64,000 nt of DNA from Peribacillus cavernae (lineage in GTDB: Bacteria > Bacillota > Bacilli > Bacillales > DSM-1321), in the NCBI RefSeq assembly GCF_003989135.1, contig NZ_RYZZ01000006.1, positions 124,001 to 188,000 of the forward strand, given 5' to 3'. Each line of letters begins with the position of its first letter. Within the stretch, counting starts at the first letter, position 1. The notes under the pieces were generated by a model, which saw only the letters and a program-made list of their open reading frames with translations, searched no databases and was not told where the DNA came from. This document shows positions 26,122 through 34,999 of the stretch, one piece after another. The translations under genes and the position numbers were made by a program.

Positions 26122-27000
26122 TTACTTTATCTGTGTTTTCTCAATATACTCAAACAGAAAGGACTGTCCATTTTGATAAAAACGCGGATCATATATTCCA
26201 AGTCTTTCTTCGTTATTGACAATAACAACAAAAGGGGACCATTGGTACAATGTTTTGGCTTCCGGGTTTTTAGCGAATAACGTTTCAAGATTTGCTTTAT
26301 CACTGGATTGAAGCCTGTATACCAAATTTGCTTCTGATAATACAGAATCGTGTACGATATCTATCGTTGCGTCGTTTTTTCCGATTACTGAAAAATGCCA
26401 TGGAAAAAATCTTGCAGATAATGCAACCTCATCATAACTATTTTTATATTGTTCGTAGAGGACATACCCTTGTGTTGATTGAATGACTATGTGGAGTGCA
26501 ATAACGATCCAACTTATCCTGTAAATTGTGTATTCTTTTCTTGTTGAACGTGTTTTGGATACGATAAATGCCAATAAAAAGATAAACCAAATGACAAAAT
26601 CAACAATCGACACCGTCCCCAAAGTCAGCCTAGCAGAGGAGAACGGTTCTAGATAGCCGGTTCCCCAGGCATTAAAAATATCACTGGTATCATGTATGAA
26701 TACACCAATGAGGGCAATGAAAAAGAAACGGAAACTTTTTATCCGAAAGATAAACCGGTTCATAATAAAAAAAAGAAAAGCCCATACAGGAACAAGGAAA
26801 ACAGAATGTGTAATCCCCCGATGCCACATCTGATATTGCCCAGCAGAATCCCAAAGTTGAGAAATCACATCAATATCAGGAATTTGGCTTGCTCCTACGG
26901 TAGTAAAGAGCAGCGCATACTTTTCTTTTTTGCTCATTTGTTCTTTATTGACAGCTTTATAAAGGCCAAGTCCAAACAACGTATGTGTGATCGTATCCAC
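26122..27000 (-). CDS. Membrane-bound metal-dependent hydrolase, YdjM/YfhP family
   Basis: A 292-residue membrane protein of the PF04307 family. The metal-site pattern is visible: MDTITHTLFG at the start, then IPDIDVI, and MWHRGITHSVF near residue 80, all typical of YfhP and YdjM. Four to five hydrophobic helices follow, then a soluble C-terminal domain from about 190. The start is GTG at 27000. B. subtilis YfhP is slightly longer (about 327). The true substrate of the family is not known. Confidence 0.88.
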   Translation of the reverse strand: MDTITHTLFGLGLYKAVNKEQMSKKEKYALLFTTVGASQIPDIDVISQLWDSAGQYQMWHRGITHSVFLVPVWAFLFFIMNRFIFRIKSFRFFFIALIGVFIHDTSDIFNAWGTGYLEPFSSARLTLGTVSIVDFVIWFIFLLAFIVSKTRSTRKEYTIYRISWIVIALHIVIQSTQGYVLYEQYKNSYDEVALSARFFPWHFSVIGKNDATIDIVHDSVLSEANLVYRLQSSDKANLETLFAKNPEAKTLYQWSPFVVIVNNEERLGIYDPRFYQNGQSFLFEYIEKTQIK

Positions 27001-27065
27001 ATATCCACCAACTTTCGATCATTTCTGTTAATCTAGTAATAATTATAAGCGAGGATGGATGAAAA

Positions 27066-27725
27066 GTGAAAAAAAGATTAGGTTGTCTGCATGCCCACTA
27101 TTCCAATATTGATTACATAGAAAATGCACTCTCTCCATATGAGATTGACTTGTTACATTTCGTTGACCCAGGATTGATGTATCGCGTTACAGCGGAAGAA
27201 GGTTATCGTTCTTCGGATGCTCAAGAGAAGGTTAGACAACAAATCGAATCGATTGCTCAATGCAAAGTAGATGCAATCTTAATTACCTGTACAAACTATA
27301 TTGCTATATTACAGGAGACACACCTTTCCATTTCAGTGCCAATCATTAAGATCGACGAACCTTACTTTGAGCGCATTTGCAATATACAGCACCCTCAGAC
27401 AATTTTTTTTACAAATCCCGCCACTGTTGAAGGCACAGTCCAGCGTCTTGAACAGTATGCTAATACCCATGAGAAATTAGTAGATGTAGAAATTGTTGTG
27501 ATTGAAAATACTTTTGAATTGGTTATGCAGGGACGACAAGAAGAGTACAACCATGAGGTATCCAAGTATTTGATACAAAGGATGAAAAGCGGAAATCGGG
27601 TTATGTCCGTCGCTCAACTATCGATGTTGAATGCTGCCCGTAACGTGGAGCGTGAGACATCTAAGACCATTATTAATCCACTGGATCCCTTAGTATTTGA
27701 CATTGTGAATCAACTAGAATTATAA
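27066..27725 (+). CDS. Aspartate/glutamate/hydantoin racemase-like protein
   Basis: A 219-residue protein of the Asp/Glu racemase fold. The first catalytic Cys is present at position 75 (ILITCTNYIA). The second catalytic Cys normally found in the C-terminal half is not seen; the matching region reads NRVMSVAQLSMLNAA. So either the enzyme uses another base or it is not a racemase. The start is GTG at 27066 after a GAGG. It is monocistronic, 57 bases from the divergent YdjM-type gene. A link to the hydantoinase operon 6 kb away is possible only by family. Confidence 0.75.
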   Translation: MKKRLGCLHAHYSNIDYIENALSPYEIDLLHFVDPGLMYRVTAEEGYRSSDAQEKVRQQIESIAQCKVDAILITCTNYIAILQETHLSISVPIIKIDEPYFERICNIQHPQTIFFTNPATVEGTVQRLEQYANTHEKLVDVEIVVIENTFELVMQGRQEEYNHEVSKYLIQRMKSGNRVMSVAQLSMLNAARNVERETSKTIINPLDPLVFDIVNQLEL

Positions 27726-27905
27726 TCTGGATAATATGATAATTACCATTAAGATTGATTAATTATTCATTTGTATACAGTCATTATCTAAACGTAAGGA
27801 AGCAGGGCTTGTGTTTTTATTACAAAGTTCTTAAGAACCATTTTTTGAAACCAATCCAAAAGATCTATTGCATAGGTTTATTCATAATATTTTGAGGTGA
27901 TCCAC

Positions 27906-28370
27906 ATGGAATCTTCCTCTCCAAAACTGCCTTTAACAACTGAAGAAAGATCAAGGTTACGGGCGTGTAAAATAAAATTAAAGCAGATTGCTTATATGGA
28001 TGTGTCCGAGCTTTCTCAGTGTCTGCAATCCCCTAAACGGGCCCAATTCCTGTATGCAATGGCTCAATTTCAAGCCGTACCCTCAATTGGTCCTAAATTA
28101 GCTCATCTGGTAATCCAATTGGGTTATTACTCTTTAGAAGAAATTAAAGATGAAGATGGTGCTAATTTACTGAATAATTTGGAACAACAGTTAGGATACT
28201 GGGAGGATCCATGCGTTGAGGATTCTTTACGTTGTGTTGTTCATCACGCTAATCATCCTCAAAGTGATAAAAGTTGGTGGCATTTCACTACTGAAAGAAA
28301 AATGTACCGAGAACAATATGGATATCCTGCTTCACGGCCGTCCATTCCCTGGTATGTTGAGAAAAAATAA
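27906..28370 (+). CDS. Helix-hairpin-helix protein, Cdd1 family (PF11731)
   Basis: A 154-residue protein. The helix-hairpin-helix part is at about residues 55-90 (FQAVPSIGPKLAHLVIQLGYYSLEEI), and the conserved Cys-rich tail is DPCVEDSLRCVVHHANHP and WWHFTTERKMYREQYGYP. These define the pathogenicity-locus (Cdd1) family of unknown function, thought to bind nucleic acid. A GTG at 27897 is possible, but GAGGTGA places the ATG at 27906 at a good distance. Confidence 0.82.
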   Translation: MESSSPKLPLTTEERSRLRACKIKLKQIAYMDVSELSQCLQSPKRAQFLYAMAQFQAVPSIGPKLAHLVIQLGYYSLEEIKDEDGANLLNNLEQQLGYWEDPCVEDSLRCVVHHANHPQSDKSWWHFTTERKMYREQYGYPASRPSIPWYVEKK

Positions 28371-28685
28371 CTATGTCTTAAGTTAGTTGTTCTTCGATAA
28401 CCTTCAAAATATTCACAAACGGTTGATCTTGTTCAATGCATTATCTAAATTAATCAAAAGAATATGCACCCAAGCTTCGTGGAAAACTTTCACTTACATA
28501 ATCCAATACGGAATAACAAAATCTAAACCTTTTATTTGGAGACGGCTTTTTTTATTTTCTCGATTTTCGTTCAAACTATGTTCAAATTTCCAATTAAGGC
28601 GTGTCACCCTTGCATCAATTTTTTTTAGTCGGTATCATGTAGATGCATGTTATGGTATATTTTTGCTGTGAAAGGATGAATCATC
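28371..28685. other. Intergenic region with candidate promoter
   Basis: About 315 bases. I see a SigA-type promoter near the right end (TTGCAT at 28610, 17 bases, TATCAT at 28633) that would serve the sulfite oxidase-like gene. A 94-codon frame here has no ribosome binding site and is not convincing. Confidence 0.45.
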
Positions 28686-29276
28686 ATGGAGAAACAGCTG
28701 CCTCCTGGTCAATTTAAAACAAAAACTTGGCCCATTTTGCACCAGGGTGATGTGTATGAATTTAATGAACAAAGCTGGAACTTCAGATTGTTTGGACAGG
28801 TGAAACAGGAAGTTTCGTTATCATTTGCAGAAGTGATGAGCCTGCCAAAGACTGTTTCCACCGTCGATATGCATTGTGTGACTGCCTGGTCAAAGTTTGA
28901 TACAACATTTGAAGGAATTGCATTGCATGAGATGCTAAAGTTTGTGGAACTTAATGAGGACGTCAAATACATTCAAGTTTACGGCTACTATGGCGGGGAC
29001 AGGTTTGGATACAGTGCCAATTTGCCTTTAAAGGACCTTCTAGGAGACAATGCTTTGTTTGTTTACCGCTGGAAAGATGAAACCCATGATTGGCAAGACA
29101 TTACTCCGAAGCATGGGTACCCATTGCGTTTTATCCCGCCAGCTTCTTTTTATTTGTGGAAAGGGACGAAATGGGTGTCGGGAATCCGTTTCATGAAGCA
29201 AGATGAGGAAGGATTCTGGGAAGAACTTGGCTATTCGATGACGGCGAATCCGTTTAAAGAGGAAAGGTTTAGATAA
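28686..29276 (+). CDS. Sulfite oxidase-like molybdopterin enzyme (YuiH-like)
   Basis: A 196-residue protein of the oxidoreductase molybdopterin-binding family. The Mo-ligating Cys is Cys64 in STVDMHCVTAWSKFD; GYYGGDRFGYSANLP and TPKHGYPLRF are further cofactor contacts. It lacks both the heme domain and the dimerisation domain of full sulfite oxidases, as in the small YuiH/YedY-like group. No Tat signal is seen, so it is cytoplasmic. The start is AAAGGATGAATCATC-ATG. It needs molybdenum cofactor, as does the formate dehydrogenase at 58.7-61.7 kb. Confidence 0.88.
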   Translation: MEKQLPPGQFKTKTWPILHQGDVYEFNEQSWNFRLFGQVKQEVSLSFAEVMSLPKTVSTVDMHCVTAWSKFDTTFEGIALHEMLKFVELNEDVKYIQVYGYYGGDRFGYSANLPLKDLLGDNALFVYRWKDETHDWQDITPKHGYPLRFIPPASFYLWKGTKWVSGIRFMKQDEEGFWEELGYSMTANPFKEERFR

Positions 29277-29281
29277 ATCGC

Positions 29282-29318
29282 AAAAAAATGGACACTTCTA
29301 AAAAGAAGGTCCATTTTC
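29282..29318. terminator. Bidirectional terminator
   Basis: AAAATGGACACTTCT and AGAAGGTCCATTTT form an almost perfect stem between the oxidase and the convergent dehydrogenase gene. Confidence 0.85.
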
Positions 29319-29322
29319 CAAT

Positions 29323-30282
29323 TTAATATCCCTTTTTGTAATCCACCAGATTAATAGATGGTTTATTTTCTCCAATATACTCTTGCAGGTTTGGAATTAG
29401 TATATCTTCAATTACCCGCTGATTATAATACTCAGTGGCTCCTGCAGTATGAGGAGTGATAATCACATTTTCAAGCTCCCATAACGGGCTTTCCGTTTGT
29501 AATGGTTCCGTTTCAAATACATCGAGCCCGGCTCCGGCTATCCGTCCCTCTGTTAAAGCTTTAATAAGATCTTCCTCAACCACCGTTTCGCCGCGGCCGA
29601 TATTAATGAAGAAAGTGTTAGGCTTCATCAGCTTAAATTCCTCTGCACCAAATAGATGATGCGTTTCTTTAGTGAGGGGCAGGGTAACTACGACATAGTC
29701 ACATCGGGGGAGGATCGAGTGCATTTCTTCAGACGTGTACATTTCATCCACGTATTCTTCAGGCCTGCCGGAATGCCTGACTCCCAATACCTTCATTCCG
29801 AAGGCTTTTGCTATCCTCGCCGTTTCTCTGCCTATCGCTCCTACACCGATGATACCGATCGTCTTTTGATGGATCTCAAGATTCATGTTGGCGTGGTGCC
29901 ATGTTCTTGAGCTTTGGTTTCTTATGTAGGTATGAATTTTCCTAGTAAACGCAAGCATAAGCCCAAAGATGGTTTCGGATATTGGGAAAGCATGTACGCC
30001 GTTAGCACTGGATATCAAAATGTTTCTTGACTCTAGTTCTTTTTGAGGCAAGTTATCAATCCCGGCACTCCAGGTTTGAATCCAGCGCAGTGACGTATTT
30101 TTTGCAAGTCTTTCTTCTATCCCCTTTTTCCAGCCTGCAATGATTTCAGCATCTTCTACATGGTCCTGCCAGATTTCAGGATCCTTACCAGTTATGACAC
30201 TCCATTCTGGAAGTAAGTCATTGATCTGATCGATATACTCTTGGTTGATGTTGTGCGTAATAATTAACTTCCTTTTTGGCAT
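29323..30282 (-). CDS. D-2-hydroxyacid dehydrogenase
   Basis: A 319-residue NAD(P)-dependent dehydrogenase of the D-isomer-specific family. The Rossmann motif is GVGAIG (146-151). The catalytic Arg is in INIGRGETVVEE, Glu in LDVFETEPL and His in ITPHTAGAT. The substrate could be a 2-oxo acid such as glyoxylate, hydroxypyruvate or phenylpyruvate; family cannot decide. The start at 30282 follows GGAGACGGAAT. It is monocistronic. Confidence 0.9.
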   Translation of the reverse strand: MPKRKLIITHNINQEYIDQINDLLPEWSVITGKDPEIWQDHVEDAEIIAGWKKGIEERLAKNTSLRWIQTWSAGIDNLPQKELESRNILISSANGVHAFPISETIFGLMLAFTRKIHTYIRNQSSRTWHHANMNLEIHQKTIGIIGVGAIGRETARIAKAFGMKVLGVRHSGRPEEYVDEMYTSEEMHSILPRCDYVVVTLPLTKETHHLFGAEEFKLMKPNTFFINIGRGETVVEEDLIKALTEGRIAGAGLDVFETEPLQTESPLWELENVIITPHTAGATEYYNQRVIEDILIPNLQEYIGENKPSINLVDYKKGY

Positions 30283-30407
30283 ATTCCGTCTCCTAACATT
30301 CTCGACTTATAGATTCATTATAATATATATCACCAAAATTCTGAATATTTTCATCTCATAAATTTGACATTTTGCCCAAATGACCAGCGGTTTCGTTATA
30401 ATGGAAG

Positions 30408-30440
30408 CAGGAAAGGAGCCATCCCCGGCTCCTTTCCTGG
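30408..30440. repeat. Strong inverted repeat without T-run
   Basis: CAGGAAAGGAGCC and GGCTCCTTTCCTG form a perfect 13-bp stem around ATCCCC. Neither strand has a T-run behind it, so it is not a standard terminator. It lies behind the broken glcG gene and may be a worn terminator or an mRNA 3' structure. Confidence 0.6.
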
Positions 30441-30486
30441 ATTTAATGAAGCAATAATACATTACTGTTGATTGACATCTTACATA

Positions 30487-30700
30487 TTAATATGGTTCCC
30501 GCAGACGAGGAGTGTAAGGGAAATCAGCCCCATGTAGAGTCTCGTATAAACGAACGGCAGCACTCGCTATTTCCACGTCGTTAGCCACCGTACTGCCGCT
30601 AGCACCGACGACCCCTATGATCTTCCCATCTTTGGCAAGGGGGATCCGCAGCTTTGATTAACTTTTTAGCAGCTTCTAAAGTCAATCCACTCCTTTTAGA
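30487..30700 (-). pseudogene. GlcG/HbpS-family heme-binding protein, broken
   Basis: On the minus strand the N-terminal string LTLEAAKKLIKAAD of the GlcG family joins directly to the C-terminal part (LAKDGKIIGVVGASGSTVAN followed by DVEIASAAV). The central 50-60 residues are gone and a one-base shift (CCC CCTTG) separates the two parts. The C-terminal frame ends at 30487. So it carries both an internal deletion and a frameshift. Confidence 0.82.
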
Positions 30701-31022
30701 ATTGTTCGCTTGATAAGTTGCTAAGCCGATTTCCCATGTATTATATGTTCTGGAGGCGAAAATGGGTGTCAGACTGGGGAACATTCTTAGGGCGGCTGTA
30801 ATGTTCTCAATTTCAGTTCTTGAAGTCAGAAAACATAGAACTATCCTGTTTATGCAATAATCAGCGGATGTCTTGGGGTCATGTCCAAACAATTCTGATC
30901 TTTACGTTTTTTTCTTTAAGAGAAACAGTTTTAGAGATATAATGTTAGCTAATATATTTTCAATATTGGCAATTCCAGACTATGCCGCTGAAACTAGTAA
31001 TTAAAGTTGGGAGGGGATCAAT

Positions 31023-32726
31023 TTGTTTGAATTAGATACTATGGGGGAATATCTTCCCTTTGGTCTGTTAGTGGTTGATTTTAAAGGGAAAATCCTCTAT
31101 GGAAATCAGGTATGTGAAAGTATGTTCAAAGTTACAAGCTTCGATAAGCTATTTATTCAACATGTATTGCCGGACAGTAACATAATAAAAGTGATTAAAG
31201 AAGGCGGTTTAGAAATAACCACCTGTCATACTGCCGAGGAAATGTATGTAATGAATATCTCCCTGACGTCAAAAAAGATTGGCATAATGTCTTTTTTGCC
31301 TAACGATATATATCAAAAATTAGCGAGTAAGTCTCCAAAAATTATCGATTTAAAACAAGAACTGCAAGCGATTATGAATTTGAGCGGTGAATTAGTTACC
31401 ATCACCGATGCTGAAGGGATTGTATTACGGGTCAATAATGCCTGTGAACAGATTCTGGGCGTAAAGGAATCTGATTTCATTGGAAAGTCTGCTACCATTT
31501 TAGAAAAAAACGGAGTGATCGATGCTTCATCTACAACGCATGTCATTAAGCAAAAACGCAAAGTAACGATGAACCAAACAACTAAGTCTGGCCGTCGGTT
31601 GCTTGTTCAAGGACACCCCATTTTCAATGATGATGGAACATTAAGTAAAGTAATTAATATATCAAAAGATGTCACTGAAGTTGCTAACCTGCAAGAAAAA
31701 TTAGAAGAGGCAAAAACCGCCATCAATTACTATCAGCAGGAACTTAGTATACTTCAGAAAAAAGATCAAAAGATGGTTGTTAAATCAAAGGCAATGGAAA
31801 AGGTGTATGAGCTGGCCTGTAGGGTTGCTGATGTGGATGCAACGATTTTTTTAAACGGAGAAACAGGTGTTGGAAAAGAAGTGATGGCCAGGACTATCCA
31901 CAGCCTAAGCATAAGAAAAGAAGCACCTTTTATTAAAATAAATTGTGGAGCTATTCCGGAAAGCATTATCGAATCGGAGCTGTTTGGTTATTCAAAAGGA
32001 ACATTCACCGGCGCAAATAAAGATGGAAAAAAAGGGCTGGCGCTTGCGGCACATAAAGGAACCTTGTTCTTCGATGAAATTGGAGAATTGCCGTTTAATA
32101 TACAGGCAAAATTACTTCAACTGTTACAGGAAAAGCAGTTTACGCCGCTAGGAGAAACGAAGCCTGTGCAAGTAGATGTGCGCTTTATTGCCGCAACAAA
32201 CCGAAACCTGGAGGAAATGGTGCAACAGGGAACATTTCGGGAAGATTTATATTATCGTTTATTCGTTATACCTATTACCGTCCCTCCGTTATCTGAAAGA
32301 AGAGAGGACATTCCTTTTCTGGCAAGCCATTTTATCGAGATATACAGCCAAAAATACAAACAATACAAGACCTTCGATAAAGAAGTCATCCAGTTTTTCA
32401 TGGACCATGAATGGAAAGGAAATGTAAGGGAATTACAAAACACGATCGAAAGACTTATTCTAACTGCTCCTGTCCAGCATATTGAGTTAGGCCATCTTCC
32501 TGAAAAACTAGTAAAGCCTAATGATCAGAATAAGCAATTGGTAAGTGAGAAGCTGAACTTAAAACAGGAAGTAGAGCAATTAGAAAAACAAATCATTATC
32601 CAGGCTCTCGAAACTTCTGCCACTATGAAAGAAGCAAGTCAAAAATTAGGGGTGGACGCCTCGACAATAAGCAGAAAAGTAAAAAAGCATGATATCAATG
32701 TTGCAAAGTTGCATTTTTTAATGTAA
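31023..32726 (+). CDS. Sigma-54-dependent transcriptional activator with PAS domain
   Basis: A 567-residue bacterial enhancer-binding protein. It has a short N-terminal sensor region and a PAS domain (about 115-230). A coiled linker precedes the AAA+ domain (about 250-490), with Walker A GETGVGKE near 279, the sigma-54 contact loop KGTFTGA near 326 (usual GAFTGA, with Ala to Thr) and Walker B FFDEIGELP near 349. A C-terminal Fis/TyrR-like helix-turn-helix follows (about 525-560). The start is TTG at 31023 after GGAGGGGATCAAT. It lies next to a -24/-12 promoter that drives the hydantoinase genes, so it should activate them in answer to an effector bound by the PAS domain. Confidence 0.93.
   Translation: MFELDTMGEYLPFGLLVVDFKGKILYGNQVCESMFKVTSFDKLFIQHVLPDSNIIKVIKEGGLEITTCHTAEEMYVMNISLTSKKIGIMSFLPNDIYQKLASKSPKIIDLKQELQAIMNLSGELVTITDAEGIVLRVNNACEQILGVKESDFIGKSATILEKNGVIDASSTTHVIKQKRKVTMNQTTKSGRRLLVQGHPIFNDDGTLSKVINISKDVTEVANLQEKLEEAKTAINYYQQELSILQKKDQKMVVKSKAMEKVYELACRVADVDATIFLNGETGVGKEVMARTIHSLSIRKEAPFIKINCGAIPESIIESELFGYSKGTFTGANKDGKKGLALAAHKGTLFFDEIGELPFNIQAKLLQLLQEKQFTPLGETKPVQVDVRFIAATNRNLEEMVQQGTFREDLYYRLFVIPITVPPLSERREDIPFLASHFIEIYSQKYKQYKTFDKEVIQFFMDHEWKGNVRELQNTIERLILTAPVQHIELGHLPEKLVKPNDQNKQLVSEKLNLKQEVEQLEKQIIIQALETSATMKEASQKLGVDASTISRKVKKHDINVAKLHFLM
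32702..32713. promoter_or_regulatory. Candidate upstream activator site 1
   Basis: TGCAAAGTTGCA is an inverted repeat (TGCAA-AG-TTGCA) inside the last codons of the activator gene, about 165 bases before the -24 element. Confidence 0.5.
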
Positions 32727-32802
32727 CCTTGCAATTTTATTTTTTATGCCTATTTATAAGAATTTTCTGATATAAAATCTACTTATTTTTCAACTACCTA
32801 AA

Positions 32803-32814
32803 TGCAATATTGCA
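32803..32814. promoter_or_regulatory. Candidate upstream activator site 2
   Basis: TGCAATATTGCA is a perfect 12-base palindrome with the same half-site TGCAA as the one at 32702; a further TTGCAA lies at 32729. They lie 55-165 bases upstream of the sigma-54 promoter, where enhancer sites are expected. Confidence 0.55.
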
Positions 32815-32866
32815 ATTAGGTAGAAAAGTTTTTAAAAAGTCCCTTGTTGCATAAGGTTTTATATTT

Positions 32867-32883
32867 TGGCACGGATCTTGCAT
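32867..32883 (+). promoter_or_regulatory. Sigma-54 (-24/-12) promoter of hydantoinase operon
   Basis: TGGCACGGATCTTGCAT matches the consensus TGGCAC-N5-TTGCW exactly, with GG at 32868 and GC at 32880. It is 40 bases upstream of the hyuA start and downstream of a sigma-54 activator gene. Confidence 0.93.
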
Positions 32884-32923
32884 TACTTATTAGTGAATTA
32901 ATTTTAAAGGGGGCACTGTAAAT

Positions 32924-34996
32924 ATGAAATTATTTGGAGTAGACGTCGGCGGAACTTTTACAGACGTTATTTTTAGCGATACTGATAATCGACTGACCGC
33001 AATTCATAAAGTACCAACCACGTTAGATGATCCTTCTACAGGAGTTATCCAGGGAATCCTTGAGCTTTGTGAGGGCAAAAATATCGATAAGGCACAAATT
33101 GATCATGTTTTCCACGGAACAACGATTGCCACAAACGCGATTCTTGAGTATGACGGGGCTAAAACCGGGATGTTGACAACGAAAGGGTATAGAGACATCA
33201 TACATATCGGCAGGCATCAAAGGCCTCAGAACCATTCAATTATGCAGGATATTCCATGGCAGGACAGGCCGTTAGTACAACGTAGACATCGGTTATCTGT
33301 AACGGAGAGAATGGGTCCGCTCAAAGACCAGGTCATCATGCCCTTAGAAGAAAGTGAAGTTCGTGGTGCTGTTGCTACATTAAAGAAACAGGGAGTCGAA
33401 TCAATCATTGTTAACTTTCTATTTTCATATATCAATCCCGCACATGAGCAGAGAGTAAAAGAAATTATTGAAGAAGAATATCCGGAAGCATTTATCACAA
33501 TATCTTCCGATGTTTCACCGCAATTCCGAGAATTTGAACGTTTTACAACAGCGTCTATTAATGGGTTTGTCGGGCCGAAAGTAAAGAATTACATTCAAAA
33601 CCTGGAGCAACGTTTGAAAGATTCAGGAATAGCCGCTGAGCTTCATATTATGAGTTCAAACGGTGGTGTGGCAACTCCAAAAACGGTATCTGAAAAACCG
33701 GTTAATACTCTGTTATCAGGTCCAGCCGCAGGGATCCTCGGAGGAGCTTGGGCAGGGGAGCTAACGAATCGTGAAAAGTTGATTACCTTTGACATTGGCG
33801 GCACCAGTGCTGACATTGGCATTATTACAGGCAGCGGGTATAGTGAGTCATCGGCGCGCGATACTTGGATTGCCGGCTATCCTGTTATGGTGCCTATGAT
33901 TGATATCCATACTATTGGAGCAGGCGGAGGCAGCATTGCCCATATTGACGAAGGCGGGGCATTCAAGGTAGGACCAAAAAGCGCAGGATCGCGTCCTGGA
34001 CCGGCCTGTTACGGTCATGGCGGTTCAAAACCGACCGTTAGTGACGCTAATGTAGTCCTCGGAAGAATCGATGAATATAACTTCCTAGGCGGAGAAATGC
34101 AAATCTATTCAAATGCCGCCTATAAAGTGATTGATGAATTGGCTGGAGAACTAGACTTAAGCAGAGAAAGAACCGCTGAAGGAATTCTTCAAATTATGAA
34201 TAACAATATGGCGAATGCTATTCGTGAAAGAACGGTTCAAAAAGGAGAAGATCCGAGGGAATTTTCCTTGGTTGCCTTCGGAGGCGCCGGACCGCTTCAT
34301 GCAGTGGAAGTAGCGAAAATTCTAAATATCCCGGAGATAATCATACCGTTATATCCAGGCATTAATTCGGCAACTGGATTGTTAACGACTGATTTGAAAT
34401 ACGACGTCATTAAAACGGAATTTATGCTGAGCACAAATATGGATTTCTCTGGACTGAATGCTGATTTTAAAGGTTTAGAATCCCAGTTGGTCAATCAATT
34501 GAAAGAAGATGGGATTACGGAGAATGACATTCAAGTGGCCCGCAGTGCCGATTGCCGTTATGCAGGGCAAGGATATGAATTGCGCATTGATTTGTCTGGG
34601 GATGTACTCGATGAAGTAACGATTATTGAAGCATTCACTAATTTTCACGAAAGCCACAAGGCTGAATATGGCCATCACTTTATGGAAAGCGCAATTGAAA
34701 TTGTAAATATCCGGGTAACCGGTATGGGCGTTATGCCTAAAATCGAAAAACAGAAGATACATCACGACCATCAATTGGAGGATGCTTTGCTAAAAACAGG
34801 TGAAACCACTTTTAATATCAATGGAAATCTAGAAAAAGTGGAAACAAAATTTTACCAAAGAGAAAAGATTCCTGCCGGTGCAGAGTTCCAAGGTCCTTGC
34901 ATTGTGCTTCAAAAAGATACAACCACTGTCATTCCTCCCGACTGTACGGCTTCTATCGAGGAATACGGAAATATGATTATCAAGGTAGGTGTATAA
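32924..34996 (+). CDS. hyuA: Hydantoinase/oxoprolinase subunit A (HyuA)
   Basis: A 690-residue ATP-using subunit. The N-terminal [12 protein letters not shown] and central [11 protein letters not shown] are the two phosphate-binding loops of the ASKHA-like hydantoinase A fold. [11 protein letters not shown] and GPGPACYG-like [12 protein letters not shown] are further family motifs, and [11 protein letters not shown] lies near residue 450. Family members open hydantoins or 5-oxoproline with ATP, or carboxylate acetone; the carbamoylase encoded two genes later favours the hydantoin route. The start follows AAAGGGGGC. It is the first gene of a three-gene sigma-54 operon; hyuB begins three bases after the stop. 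Confidence 0.9.
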   Translation: MKLFGVDVGGTFTDVIFSDTDNRLTAIHKVPTTLDDPSTGVIQGILELCEGKNIDKAQIDHVFHGTTIATNAILEYDGAKTGMLTTKGYRDIIHIGRHQRPQNHSIMQDIPWQDRPLVQRRHRLSVTERMGPLKDQVIMPLEESEVRGAVATLKKQGVESIIVNFLFSYINPAHEQRVKEIIEEEYPEAFITISSDVSPQFREFERFTTASINGFVGPKVKNYIQNLEQRLKDSGIAAELHIMSSNGGVATPKTVSEKPVNTLLSGPAAGILGGAWAGELTNREKLITFDIGGTSADIGIITGSGYSESSARDTWIAGYPVMVPMIDIHTIGAGGGSIAHIDEGGAFKVGPKSAGSRPGPACYGHGGSKPTVSDANVVLGRIDEYNFLGGEMQIYSNAAYKVIDELAGELDLSRERTAEGILQIMNNNMANAIRERTVQKGEDPREFSLVAFGGAGPLHAVEVAKILNIPEIIIPLYPGINSATGLLTTDLKYDVIKTEFMLSTNMDFSGLNADFKGLESQLVNQLKEDGITENDIQVARSADCRYAGQGYELRIDLSGDVLDEVTIIEAFTNFHESHKAEYGHHFMESAIEIVNIRVTGMGVMPKIEKQKIHHDHQLEDALLKTGETTFNINGNLEKVETKFYQREKIPAGAEFQGPCIVLQKDTTTVIPPDCTASIEEYGNMIIKVGV

Positions 34997-34999
34997 TCG

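Noticed and set aside
28387..28671. Open frame of 94 codons before the sulfite oxidase-like gene
   Set aside because: No ribosome binding site, no recognisable domain, unusual amino acid composition, and it runs through the likely promoter of the next gene.
30599..30892. 97-codon minus-strand frame as intact gene
   Set aside because: Only its last third carries GlcG-family sequence, which continues in another frame after a one-base shift; it is part of a broken gene.
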